64,000 nt of DNA from Arenibacter sp040216555. Its GTDB lineage: Bacteria; Bacteroidota; Bacteroidia; Flavobacteriales; Flavobacteriaceae. The notes under the pieces were generated by a model that was given only the letters and a program-made list of their open reading frames with translations, did not search any database and was not told the DNA's origin. The stretch covers positions 1-64,000 of the forward strand of contig JAVJOW010000009.1 in assembly GCA_040216555.1 (NCBI GenBank). Reading direction: 5' to 3'. A program made the translations under genes and the position numbers. Shown here in pieces: positions 28,294 through 36,837 of the stretch (the stretch's first letter is position 1; every line of letters begins with the position of its first letter).

Positions 28294-29192
28294 TGTCATT
28301 ACTTAACACGAGACACGAGAAAAAATCATTTACACTTACCACAATTCTGTTGAGTGTACTATTGCTATTGCTTTTTTATATTGGACTCACCTATTTGGAT
28401 CCTCCAATAGAAAATGGTATTTCCGTCAATTTTGGTACAACCGATTTTGGTAGCGGTAGGGTACAGCCCAAAGAAAAGATTAAATCGGAACCCCTCAACA
28501 CTCCGATTAAAGAACCCAAGGTTCAAGAGGAGAAGGTAGAAGAAGTAGTGGAACAGGTGCCAGAGGAAAAGGTAGCCAAGGAAAAACCTGCCGAAAAATT
28601 ACTTACCCAGGAAAACGAGGAATCCATAAAAATTAAACAGCAGCAGGAAGCTAAACGCAAGGCTGACGAGGCTGCCAAAAAGGCCCAGGCCGAAGCGGAG
28701 CGGGTTGCTCGCGAAAAGAAGGAAGCCGAAGAAAAGGTTAGGAAAGAACAACAGGCGAAAAAGAACAAGTTGGATGAGCTTATTGGAGGCATAAATAAGT
28801 CCGAAGGAACTGCATCCGGAGGAGAGGGTGATGATAATAAGGCCGGGGATAAAGGCCAGCCAGACGGCGATCCATACGCAACAAGTTATTACGGAAGTCC
28901 GGGGTCTGGCAGTGGTACTGGAGGTTATGGACTTAACGGTAGATCTTTGGTGAATAAAGGCAAGGTGAAACAGGAATGCAATGAAGAAGGAAGGGTTGTA
29001 GTGAAAATTGTTGTGGACCGAAATGGTAAAGTGGTTAGTGCTGAACCTGGGCAAAAAGGAACTACCAATACGCATCCCTGTCTAATGGAACCTGCAAAGA
29101 AAACAGCTTTTATGCATCAATGGAACCTGGACTCCAATGCACCTAGTCAACAAATTGGTTTTGTAGTAGTGAATTTTAAATTGGGGGAATAA
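28293..29192 (+). CDS. TonB-like energy transducer
   Basis: A 299-residue protein with one membrane span at about 15-33, a long Lys/Glu-rich segment (about 60-165) that will form a charged helix or coil across the periplasm, a Gly/Ser-rich linker, and a C-terminal domain (about 215-299). That domain has GRVVVKIVVDRNGKVVSAEP, as in TonB/TolA-type C-termini. With ExbBD it couples proton flow to outer-membrane transport. The low-complexity middle is closer to TolA than to classical Pro-rich TonB. Confidence 0.8.
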   Translation: MSLLNTRHEKKSFTLTTILLSVLLLLLFYIGLTYLDPPIENGISVNFGTTDFGSGRVQPKEKIKSEPLNTPIKEPKVQEEKVEEVVEQVPEEKVAKEKPAEKLLTQENEESIKIKQQQEAKRKADEAAKKAQAEAERVAREKKEAEEKVRKEQQAKKNKLDELIGGINKSEGTASGGEGDDNKAGDKGQPDGDPYATSYYGSPGSGSGTGGYGLNGRSLVNKGKVKQECNEEGRVVVKIVVDRNGKVVSAEPGQKGTTNTHPCLMEPAKKTAFMHQWNLDSNAPSQQIGFVVVNFKLGE

Positions 29193-29317
29193 ATTTTTCC
29201 CGCACTGCCCAAAATCAATTTTCCTAAAGTAATTTTACATATTCATTTACTTATTTAATTAGATTAATTGAAGGTATTGCAACGGCACTATGTTCTAACT
29301 TCAACAGAAGAGTATAA

Positions 29318-30529
29318 ATGACCTATCAGGAAACTTTGGAATGGATGTTCGCGCAACTGCCCATGTACCAACAAAAGGGAATTTCTGCATTTAAGGGTAA
29401 GTTGGACAATATACTGGCCCTCTCCGCATATTTGGGCCATCCCGAACGAAAATTTAAAAGTATACATGTGGCTGGGACTAACGGGAAAGGATCCAGTAGT
29501 CATATGCTGGCCTCAATTCTACAAGAGGCGGGCTATAGGGTGGGTTTGTACACCTCTCCGCATTTAAAGGATTTTAGGGAGCGGATCAGGATTAACGGCA
29601 TACCGGTCAACAAAAAATTTGTGGTCGATTTTATTAAGAAAAATAAACTTTTTTTTGAGGCGCATGACCTTTCGTTTTTCGAAATGACAGTGGGAATGGC
29701 CTTTCAGTATTTTGAAAAGGAAAAAATTGATATTGCCATTGTAGAGGTTGGGCTGGGAGGTCGTTTGGATTCTACCAATATAATTATCCCAGAAGTTTCA
29801 TTGATTACGAATATCGGCTATGATCATGTGGAGATGTTGGGCGATACCATTGCCAAAATAGCTTTTGAGAAAGCAGGAATCATTAAGCCAGGGAAACCAG
29901 TGGTCATCAGCGAACTGCAGGAAGAAACAGCCACTGTTTTTAACAATATAGCTAGCGAAAGAGGGTCCAAAATTATTTTTGCAGGCGAGGTAATCCCTGG
30001 AAACTATAAAACTTCCTTGTTGGGGAGTTATCAGGCCAAAAATGTCAAAGGGGTTGTTGCCACCATTAAGGAATTGAAGGGTTTTGACATTAGGGAGAAG
30101 CATATTGCTGAAGGCTTGTTGAATGTTTCTACTAATACCGGATTACTGGGTAGATGGCAAACTATTGGCGAAAACCCAACGGTTGTTTGTGATACTGCCC
30201 ACAATACAGAGGGATTGGCCATTGTTTTGGATCAAATAAAACAACAGAAATATACCGCTCTCCATTTGGTCATCGGGTTTGTAAAAGACAAGAATTTGGA
30301 ACAAATTTTACCTCTTTTTCCAAAAAATGCACAATACTATTTTTGCAGCCCTAACATTCAGAGAGGTTTGGATGAACTTGTACTAAAAACCAGGGCCTTG
30401 GAGTTTGGCTTGAATGGTAATGCTTATTCTTCTGTAAATGAAGCGGTTAATGCTGCTTTGGGCTTAGCGGATAAAACCGATTTTGTGTTTGTGGGGGGCA
30501 GTACTTTTGTAGTTGCAGAAATCGTGTAA
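29318..30529 (+). CDS. folC: Folylpolyglutamate synthase / dihydrofolate synthase
   Basis: A 403-residue Mur-ligase-like enzyme that adds glutamate to folates. The P-loop is VAGTNGKGSSSHMLASIL at about 52; YTSPHLKDFRERIRING follows; EVGLGGRLDSTN (about 141) and ITNIGYDHVEMLGDTIAKIA (about 163) match the family. It follows the TonB-like gene after 125 bases and precedes the tRNA. The annotation is secure. Confidence 0.95.
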   Translation: MTYQETLEWMFAQLPMYQQKGISAFKGKLDNILALSAYLGHPERKFKSIHVAGTNGKGSSSHMLASILQEAGYRVGLYTSPHLKDFRERIRINGIPVNKKFVVDFIKKNKLFFEAHDLSFFEMTVGMAFQYFEKEKIDIAIVEVGLGGRLDSTNIIIPEVSLITNIGYDHVEMLGDTIAKIAFEKAGIIKPGKPVVISELQEETATVFNNIASERGSKIIFAGEVIPGNYKTSLLGSYQAKNVKGVVATIKELKGFDIREKHIAEGLLNVSTNTGLLGRWQTIGENPTVVCDTAHNTEGLAIVLDQIKQQKYTALHLVIGFVKDKNLEQILPLFPKNAQYYFCSPNIQRGLDELVLKTRALEFGLNGNAYSSVNEAVNAALGLADKTDFVFVGGSTFVVAEIV

Positions 30530-30547
30530 ATTTTTCTAATTTTTCCT

Positions 30548-30577
30548 TTGGGGAAATTAAAAACTATTCTATATTTG
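30548..30577 (+). promoter_or_regulatory. Promoter of tRNA-Val
   Basis: TTG at 30548-30550, 19 bases of spacer, then TATATTTG at 30570-30577. This is a textbook Bacteroidetes -33/-7 pair. The primary transcript would start about 65 bases before the tRNA and includes a small hairpin, TCGCTTC/GAAGCGA (30601-30626). Confidence 0.75.
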
Positions 30578-30646
30578 CACCCGCCTACCGTTAGGCCGGC
30601 TCGCTTCTGGAGAAATTAAGAAGCGATTTTAAATACTGATTGATTA

Positions 30647-30721
30647 GGGCTCTTAGCTCAGCTGGTTCAGAGCACCTGCCTTACAAGCAGGGGGTCACTG
30701 GTTCGAACCCAGTAGGGCCCA
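30647..30721 (+). tRNA. tRNA-Val (anticodon TAC)
   Basis: The cloverleaf folds fully. Acceptor GGGCTCT pairs with AGGGCCC, the D stem is GCTC/GAGC, the anticodon stem is CCTGC/GCAGG around the loop CTTACAA with TAC at 30682-30684, and the T arm is ACTGG-TTCGAAC-CCAGT. CCA is not encoded. Foreign genes begin right behind it, so its 3' end is a likely integration site. Confidence 0.97.
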
Positions 30722-30734
30722 CGGTAACAAAGAC

Positions 30735-30766
30735 AAGGCTTCCAAGAAATTGGGAGCCTTTTTTGG
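30735..30766 (+). terminator. Terminator behind tRNA-Val
   Basis: AGGCTTCC and GGGAGCCT pair around AAGAAATT with one wobble. Six T follow. Confidence 0.85.
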
Positions 30767-31252
30767 TTTTACAAATTACATCTTTACGCTCACTTTACGC
30801 TCACTTTTACTTTTAACAAAACTTTAATATATTTTGAACCCAAATGACCTCATTTGAGTTCATTTGTAGTACTTAGTCTGAGTATTTGGACCTCCGACAT
30901 GTTCGCGACGGATGGAGTCTAATTTTATTAACCCTTACATTTTTAGCATCGATCTGAATTTTGAATATTATTTACTTGTGTTAATTCCTACATTTATTGT
31001 ATCTTTTTGGGAGTTAAATGTAAGTGAAGTCATTTTTAAAGATTATCCTAGTGATTTATAGATATTGGATACGTTGAGTAGTTTGTATCCTTTTCTAATT
31101 GGAACAATACATTTTAATGAATAAATTCATTTAGCTAGTTCGCCCAATCAACTTTTCCTGCAAGAATTCCATGCAGGAATTGCATAGGTTTTTGAGTACG
31201 ATAAGTAGTTCGTACGATTTTTATCTGTAAAAGTTATTCAAGACTAATCGGT
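30767..31252. other. Gene-free junction segment with tandem repeats and hairpins
   Basis: No credible gene lies in these 486 bases. Just past the tRNA terminator, TTTACGCTCAC is repeated in tandem (30783-30793 and 30794-30804). CAAATGA/TCATTTG arms lie at 30841-30866. Further on, GGATAC/GTATCC lies near 31070, TTCCTGCA/TGCAGGAA at 31155-31179 and GTACGA/TCGTAC near 31197. The concentration of repeats next to a tRNA 3' end suits recombinase arm sites of an integrated element, but no recombinase gene is adjacent. Confidence 0.4.
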
Positions 31253-31265
31253 CGTCATTTATAAA
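31253..31265 (+). promoter_or_regulatory. CGTCATTTATAAA site 1, before the exporter operon
   Basis: This is the first of three identical 13-mers. It lies 62 bases before the exporter start. Here only the left half of the palindrome CATTTATAAATG is intact. It is a candidate site for the TPR-AraC regulator encoded two genes downstream. Confidence 0.55.
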
Positions 31266-31327
31266 CCATCTTCAAAGTCTAAAGGTTCATCTGAATTTTT
31301 GGGTTATTTTGAGATATTGTAATTGGA

Positions 31328-33514
31328 ATGCAGATGAAGTTTGGTACCAGCCATTTTCCGAATTACCGCCAGCTCGATCAAATGGATTGTGGTCCCGCAT
31401 GTCTAAAAATCATCACCAAACATTACGGAAAGGATTATAATTTGGAGTATCTAAGACAAATTTCCAACCTTAGAAGGGGAGGTGCATCGCTAGCAGGACT
31501 TTCAGAGGCTTTGGAAACCATCGGGATCGACGCCATAGGAATACGATCTGATATCGAGGAATTGGTGAATGACGTTCCATTGCCAGCTATTGCACATTGG
31601 GAGAACAATCATTTTCTCGTGGTCTACAAGGCAACTAAGGGGTATGTATATGTTTCAGATCCCGCAATTGGGATAGCAAAATATGGTCATAAGGAATTTA
31701 TTCAGAAATGGGCATCCCCGGACAATGAAAAAGGCATTCTTTTACTAGTGGAACCCAACCACAGTTTTACCAACATCCCAGGAGAGGATACCTCTCACAC
31801 GGGGTTAGGCTTCCTGATTAAATATTTAATGCCATTTAAGGTTTATATTGGCCAATTGTGCCTTGGACTTTTACTTGCCACCACAATTCAATTGCTTCTT
31901 CCATTCTTGACACAGAGCCTTGTGGATTATGGAATTGATTTTGAAAATATTGGTTTTATCCACCTTGTTGTAATCGCCCAGATTTTTCTTTTTTTGACTC
32001 GTTTGGCCTCCGAGATTATTAGAGACTGGCTGTTACTACATATGTCCACTCAAATCAACATTTCCATGATTTCCGATTTTTTGGACAAATTGCTGCTTAT
32101 GCCCTTTGCCTATTTTGATTCTAAGACCACGGGAGATTTTATGCAACGAATCTATGACCACCATCGCATTGACGAATTTTTGGGCGGTCGTTCCCTTTCC
32201 ATTGTGTTTGATATGTTCAGCATCTTGGTCTTTGGAATTGTACTGGGTTACTTCAATATTGACATTTTGGTAATTTTTATGTTGGGCACTTTGCTCTTTA
32301 TGGGTTGGACCGTATTGTTTCTAAAACGTAAAGCTCTACTTGACCATAAGCTATTCAATCTGAACCGCTCGGAACAGTCGCTTTTGATCCAACTGATAAC
32401 AGCTATTCGTGATATAAGGCTGAATGGTTCCGAACGTCGGCGCAAAATGGAATGGAAGAAAGTCCAAGGAAGGTTGTACAGGTTAAAGATAGATATCTTG
32501 AAACTAGATCAGATCCAGCTCAAAGGAGGTTCCTTTCTTAATGAAATGACCAGCATTTTCATAATTTTTTGGTCCGCAAAAGCGGTGGTATATGGCGAAA
32601 TTACACTCGGAACTATGTTGGCCATACAATTTATTGTAGGCAGTCTTTCCATTCCAATTTCTAATACTTTGGATTTTATAGTAGGATTACAACGTGCAAC
32701 CCTTTCCCTAAAGCGTTTGTCCGAAGTCCATTCTGAAAAAAATGGGTCTTTGCCAATTGCCAAGACCGAAATCATTGAACCAGGACACATTGGCATTACA
32801 AATCTCGATTTTGTTTATGGAGAAAGTACTTCACATAAGGTGTTGGACAATATTACGCTAACCATTCCCAAAGGGAAAATTACGGCTATTGTTGGTTCTA
32901 GTGGTTCTGGAAAGACAACTCTTCTTAAATTATTGCTCAAATTATATGAACCTGTAAAGGGTAAAATAAATATAGGAAAGGATAACCTGAGATTTATGAA
33001 CACGAAAAAATGGAGAGAACATTGTGGTGCCGTTCTTCAAGATAGTTCCTTGTTCAATGATACTTTGGGACGAAATATTACGGAATCGAGGGCAAACCGA
33101 CCTACGGATCGGAACAGATTGTTCGAGGTGGTCGTCATGGCCAATCTTAGCGAATTAGTGGAGAATCTTCCCTTGGGCTTGGACACCTTGATAGGCGAAC
33201 ATGGCAATCTCCTTAGTGGTGGTGAAAAACAGCGCCTGCTAATTGCAAGGGCCATCTATAAAAATCCAGACTATCTCTTTTTTGATGAGGCGACCAGTGC
33301 CCTTGATGCCAAAAATGAGAAGGTCATTTCTGAAAACCTAAAGTCTTTTTATGTCGACAAAACGGTAATCTTAGTTGCCCATAGGTTGTCCACGGTGCGC
33401 AATGCAGATCAGATATTGGTCATGGACAAGGGAAAGATTGTGGAAAAGGGCAGCCATAAGGAATTGGTAGAACTAAATGGTTTTTATCATCAACTAATCC
33501 TTAATCAATTATAG
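31328..33514 (+). CDS. C39-peptidase ABC exporter (PCAT, bacteriocin/peptide type)
   Basis: A 728-residue peptidase-containing ABC transporter. Residues 1-140 are a C39 peptidase: catalytic Cys 21 in QMDCGPACL, His in ENNHFLVVY at about 100, and Asp in YVSDPA. This domain cuts leaders after Gly-Gly during export. A six-span membrane region follows (about 165-450). The ATPase has Walker A GSSGSGKTTL at about 522, signature LLSGGEKQRLLIARAI at about 628, Walker B YLFFDEATSALD at about 650, and the H-loop AHRLSTV. It is 6 bases before the HlyD gene. A matching Gly-Gly peptide is encoded at 36639. No TolC-type gene is in the cassette. Confidence 0.95.
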   Translation: MQMKFGTSHFPNYRQLDQMDCGPACLKIITKHYGKDYNLEYLRQISNLRRGGASLAGLSEALETIGIDAIGIRSDIEELVNDVPLPAIAHWENNHFLVVYKATKGYVYVSDPAIGIAKYGHKEFIQKWASPDNEKGILLLVEPNHSFTNIPGEDTSHTGLGFLIKYLMPFKVYIGQLCLGLLLATTIQLLLPFLTQSLVDYGIDFENIGFIHLVVIAQIFLFLTRLASEIIRDWLLLHMSTQINISMISDFLDKLLLMPFAYFDSKTTGDFMQRIYDHHRIDEFLGGRSLSIVFDMFSILVFGIVLGYFNIDILVIFMLGTLLFMGWTVLFLKRKALLDHKLFNLNRSEQSLLIQLITAIRDIRLNGSERRRKMEWKKVQGRLYRLKIDILKLDQIQLKGGSFLNEMTSIFIIFWSAKAVVYGEITLGTMLAIQFIVGSLSIPISNTLDFIVGLQRATLSLKRLSEVHSEKNGSLPIAKTEIIEPGHIGITNLDFVYGESTSHKVLDNITLTIPKGKITAIVGSSGSGKTTLLKLLLKLYEPVKGKINIGKDNLRFMNTKKWREHCGAVLQDSSLFNDTLGRNITESRANRPTDRNRLFEVVVMANLSELVENLPLGLDTLIGEHGNLLSGGEKQRLLIARAIYKNPDYLFFDEATSALDAKNEKVISENLKSFYVDKTVILVAHRLSTVRNADQILVMDKGKIVEKGSHKELVELNGFYHQLILNQL

Positions 33515-33519
33515 AACAC

Positions 33520-34815
33520 ATGGAAGACCAGGGTATTTACATATATGAGAAAGAGGCCTATATAAGTAGGGAATCCAATTGGATGCTTAAATGGGGAATA
33601 GTATTGGTGATTTCTTTTTTTGTCCTTGTTGTAGTGTTTGCCTCTTTTTTCTCCTTTAACGAGAGCATTAAAGCATCGGTGGTATTGACCACATTGGATC
33701 CACCTGTACATTTAAGGGCAAAACAGACTGGTAAATTAATCGAGGTAAATTATAATCCAGGGGATACAGTTTCCAAAGGTGACATTTTAGGAGTGTTGGA
33801 AAACACTGGGGAAGCCAAGGACATGGTCATGCTAAAACAAAAACTGACATCTGGATATCCTTTGGTATTAAAACCGCAGACCTTATCATATCAATTCCCA
33901 AACCAATTGAGGCTTAGCGGGCAGATTCGACCTTTTTATAATAGATTTCTAAATGCCTATCGCAATCTTATATTTTATCGATCCCTGGACAACGAAGCGT
34001 TGAAAGAAACTGAACTTAAACAACAACTTCTTGGACAATCCACTGCCATTAAAAACAAAAAGGAAGAAATTATTGTTCTTCAACGTGACCTTGAAATAGC
34101 CCAAATTGATTTTGATCGATATCAAGAGCTTTTAAAAAAGGGAGTCATATCACTTGGTGATTTAGAAAAAAAGGAAAAGGAATATTTGAAAGTCCAACGT
34201 GAATATGGGAATCTAGAACAGGAACTAAATCAATTACGCATGGTGGAAACGAGTATTCGGAACACTCAAATGCAGTTCGATAATTCTCGACTAAAAAACG
34301 AGAATACGCATGGTTCCATTTTAGAATTGGAGCAAGAAGAACTCATATCTGCATTGACCGAGTGGGAGGAACAATATTTATTAACGAGCCCTATTGCCGG
34401 ACGGATCTCTTTTTTCGATGTTTGGGGAAAACATCAAAATGTTAAGGAAAATCAGGTAGTTTTTACGGTGGTTCCATTAAGAAACCAAGGGTTATTAGGA
34501 AGGTGCCAGGTACCCATCCTAAACTCAGGAAAGATAAGGCCGGGTCAGCGTGTCATCATTAAATTGGAAAACTATCCCTATCGCGAATGGGGGTCCCTTA
34601 AGGGAGAAGTAAAAACAATTTCCGAAGTCCCCAGAACGGGCGAAAATGAAGGTTATGTGGTATATGTAAAGATCAAGGACTTAGTGACTTCATACGGTAG
34701 AACTTTGGAATTTAAACAGGAAATGATCGGCAGCGCCGAAATCATTTTAGAGGAGGTAACGTTACTACAGCGTATTTTTTATCAGTTTAGAAATCTCTGG
34801 TCAAATACACAATAA
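33520..34815 (+). CDS. HlyD-family membrane fusion protein
   Basis: A 431-residue periplasmic adaptor with one N-terminal membrane span (about 24-46). A lipoyl-type half (RAKQTGKLIEVNYNPGDTVSKGDILGVLE) lies at about 66-94, a long coiled coil at about 150-290, and the returning half (LLTSPIAGRISFFDVWGKHQNVKENQ) after 285. It connects the PCAT exporter to an outer-membrane channel encoded elsewhere. Its stop overlaps the next start by one base (TAATG). Confidence 0.92.
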   Translation: MEDQGIYIYEKEAYISRESNWMLKWGIVLVISFFVLVVVFASFFSFNESIKASVVLTTLDPPVHLRAKQTGKLIEVNYNPGDTVSKGDILGVLENTGEAKDMVMLKQKLTSGYPLVLKPQTLSYQFPNQLRLSGQIRPFYNRFLNAYRNLIFYRSLDNEALKETELKQQLLGQSTAIKNKKEEIIVLQRDLEIAQIDFDRYQELLKKGVISLGDLEKKEKEYLKVQREYGNLEQELNQLRMVETSIRNTQMQFDNSRLKNENTHGSILELEQEELISALTEWEEQYLLTSPIAGRISFFDVWGKHQNVKENQVVFTVVPLRNQGLLGRCQVPILNSGKIRPGQRVIIKLENYPYREWGSLKGEVKTISEVPRTGENEGYVVYVKIKDLVTSYGRTLEFKQEMIGSAEIILEEVTLLQRIFYQFRNLWSNTQ

Positions 34816-36551
34816 TGACTAGGACCGTAATCAAATATAGAGTCTATAGATTTAGCCCTTTGGCAATATTAGTTTTGTTGTTTGCTACATTGAGCGTCTG
34901 CTTTGCTCAAGAACCCAACTTTCTCAAGGATACTCTTTTATTGACTACGGATTACTTATCGGATACGACCTATCAAAGCATTATGGACTTGGAGGATGAA
35001 GCCTATGAAAATGGTGATTTACAAAAGCTAAGATATCTAACCGAGGTCCATATCAATAAAGCTAAAAGCGAATCCAACGTAATGGAGCTTGCCAGTGGTT
35101 ATTATTACCGAACTATTATTGAAGAACCGGAATTAGCAATTTCCTATTCCGATTCAATTATTTTGGTTACCGCTCAAAGTGACCATCTCGAATATCCCAC
35201 TTTTGGTTATATACTCAAGGCTATTATTTTCTATGACAAAGGAGATTATCAACTTTCCCTGCAGAATTACATTACCGCTTATAATCTAGCGGTAGAGAAA
35301 AACAATCTTAACGATCAACTTACATGTTCCATGGCCATTGCTGCAATTCGCAACCTTAATGGCCAGCCTCATGCTGCAGCAGATATTTACACCAGGTCAT
35401 TAAAGGTGTTGAAAAAGGAAAAAGACTTTGAAAACACGTATTATAATGACTATATGATCTTGATGTACAATCTTGCCTTAGCCCACCTAAGGCTTTCACA
35501 ATTGGACTCCTCACGGCAATATTACAAAGCCGGCATTGATAAGGCATTGTCCAATAATGACAAAATGGAATACCGTGATTTTGTTCTGGTGGGCGCTCAA
35601 TTGGATTATTATGAAGGGGACTATCAAATAGCGAGGGATACTCTTCTAAAATATGTCTTTCAATTGGAAGGAAAAAGCAAGGCGATCAAACTTTATTATT
35701 TGGCCAAGATAGCTCAATACTCAGGTAACAATAAACAGGCCATAACTTATTTTCAACAAATCGATTCCATCGTGGGCGCGTCCCGGGAACCCTTTGATAA
35801 TATTAAAGAGGTTTACCAACAGCTGGTTATGTATTACAGTTTGGAGGAGAATCAAAAACGTGAAATCGATGCCATTGAAAAACTTATATTTTTTGATAGC
35901 GTGATGACATCGGAACAAAAAGGAATTATAGAACAGGCCACTGTTGCCTATGATATTCCTTATCTGAAGCGTCAAAAAAGCAAAGCAGAGGAACAACTCA
36001 AGGCCAAAGGTATTTGGATATTTGTATTAGGGTCAATGGCAAGCCTTGCAATCTTGATAGGTGTATACTTCTATATTAAGGCCCAAAAGACTAAAACCAA
36101 AGTAAAGGAATTATTGGCAGGATCTAAGCGGCCTAAACCTCTTTCACCCAAAGTCGAGGAATATCCAACATCTGTACCTAAAGAAATAAGAGATGATATT
36201 TTGATGAAATTGGAGGCTTTTGAAAAGTCTGACCACTATTTAAGCAAAGAATTGGATATGGCTCAATTGGCACAGGAAATGGATACGAACACCTCCTATT
36301 TGTCCACTGTTATTAACCATTACAAAGAAATGAGTTTCCCGAACTACTTGAAGGATTTAAAAATCACAACGGCAATTGATAGGCTTTCCAGTGAGCCTGA
36401 ATTGTTAAAATACAACTATCAGGGGTTGGCGGACACCTTTGGTTTTAAAACAGGGGAATCCTTTTCCAGAGCATTTTATTCCAAGACCGGAGTGTATCCT
36501 TCCAAGGTATTAAAGGAGCTTAAGAATAGACAAATTGGACGTCATTTATAA
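34815..36551 (+). CDS. TPR-transmembrane-AraC regulator
   Basis: A 578-residue protein. A signal or anchor segment (about 15-32, ending FAQEP) places the next 360 residues outside the inner membrane; these are helical TPR-like repeats, such as SLQNYITAYNLAVEKNN. A membrane span lies at about 400-420. The cytoplasmic C-terminus (about 460-575) is an AraC-type double HTH with LADTFGFKTGESFSRAFYSKTGVYPSKVL. This is a Bacteroidetes one-component layout that can pass a periplasmic signal to DNA. It is co-transcribed with the exporter. The peptide gene starts 87 bases later. TPR domains bind peptides in many sensors, so the exported peptide is a plausible ligand; this is inference. Confidence 0.82.
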   Translation: MTRTVIKYRVYRFSPLAILVLLFATLSVCFAQEPNFLKDTLLLTTDYLSDTTYQSIMDLEDEAYENGDLQKLRYLTEVHINKAKSESNVMELASGYYYRTIIEEPELAISYSDSIILVTAQSDHLEYPTFGYILKAIIFYDKGDYQLSLQNYITAYNLAVEKNNLNDQLTCSMAIAAIRNLNGQPHAAADIYTRSLKVLKKEKDFENTYYNDYMILMYNLALAHLRLSQLDSSRQYYKAGIDKALSNNDKMEYRDFVLVGAQLDYYEGDYQIARDTLLKYVFQLEGKSKAIKLYYLAKIAQYSGNNKQAITYFQQIDSIVGASREPFDNIKEVYQQLVMYYSLEENQKREIDAIEKLIFFDSVMTSEQKGIIEQATVAYDIPYLKRQKSKAEEQLKAKGIWIFVLGSMASLAILIGVYFYIKAQKTKTKVKELLAGSKRPKPLSPKVEEYPTSVPKEIRDDILMKLEAFEKSDHYLSKELDMAQLAQEMDTNTSYLSTVINHYKEMSFPNYLKDLKITTAIDRLSSEPELLKYNYQGLADTFGFKTGESFSRAFYSKTGVYPSKVLKELKNRQIGRHL

Positions 36552-36554
36552 ATG
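36540..36554 (+). promoter_or_regulatory. CGTCATTTATAAATG site 2, before the peptide gene
   Basis: The same 13-mer as at 31253, extended to the perfect 12-bp palindrome CATTTATAAATG (36543-36554). It overlaps the last codons and stop of the regulator gene and lies 86 bases before the peptide start. Confidence 0.6.
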
Positions 36555-36638
36555 GTAGGATATATTATTTGTAGTTTTTTACAACACGGGCTATCTTGGG
36601 ATAAACCTTTAATTTATTAACTATTAAAACCGGAAATC

Positions 36639-36764
36639 ATGAGAAAAAAAATGGAAGACTTCAAAAAAAGAGCATTAAAGAACTTGACTAAAATTAAGGG
36701 CGGTGGAGATGGGCCTATCGATACTGATAAAATTAAAAGGCCGAAAAGGGGACACAGAGACTAA
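36639..36764 (+). CDS. Double-glycine leader peptide precursor, 41 residues
   Basis: A short gene that automatic callers may miss. The leader is residues 1-22 (MRKKMEDFKK, then RALKNLTKIKGG). With cleavage after Gly 22, Leu 16 is at -7 and Ile 19 at -4, the hydrophobic positions recognised by C39 peptidases; the usual -12 hydrophobic residue is Arg. The predicted product is GDGPIDTDKIKRPKRGHRD, 19 residues, very hydrophilic, with six Lys/Arg, four Asp, two Pro and no Cys. This suits a soluble signal better than a pore-forming bacteriocin. It sits between the regulator and a prolyl oligopeptidase, in the operon arrangement expected of the exporter's own cargo. I know of no named family for it. 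Confidence 0.8.
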   Translation: MRKKMEDFKKRALKNLTKIKGGGDGPIDTDKIKRPKRGHRD

Positions 36765-36837
36765 TACTTTAAGTTACTATAAATTCAGCGATCGCTTCGG
36801 CCGGTCTTAGATTTCTACGTTTTAAAATTAAAAAACA

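Noticed and set aside
28523..28792. Minus-strand Ser/Phe-rich frame inside the TonB-like gene
   Set aside because: It is the antisense of a Lys/Glu-rich coiled region; such antisense frames arise from the codon bias.
30783..30804. Possible CRISPR repeat
   Set aside because: It is only two adjacent 11-bp copies without spacers and without cas genes anywhere in the window.
31328..33514. Exporter as an ordinary multidrug ABC transporter
   Set aside because: The complete C39 catalytic set and the nearby Gly-Gly peptide gene show a peptide exporter.
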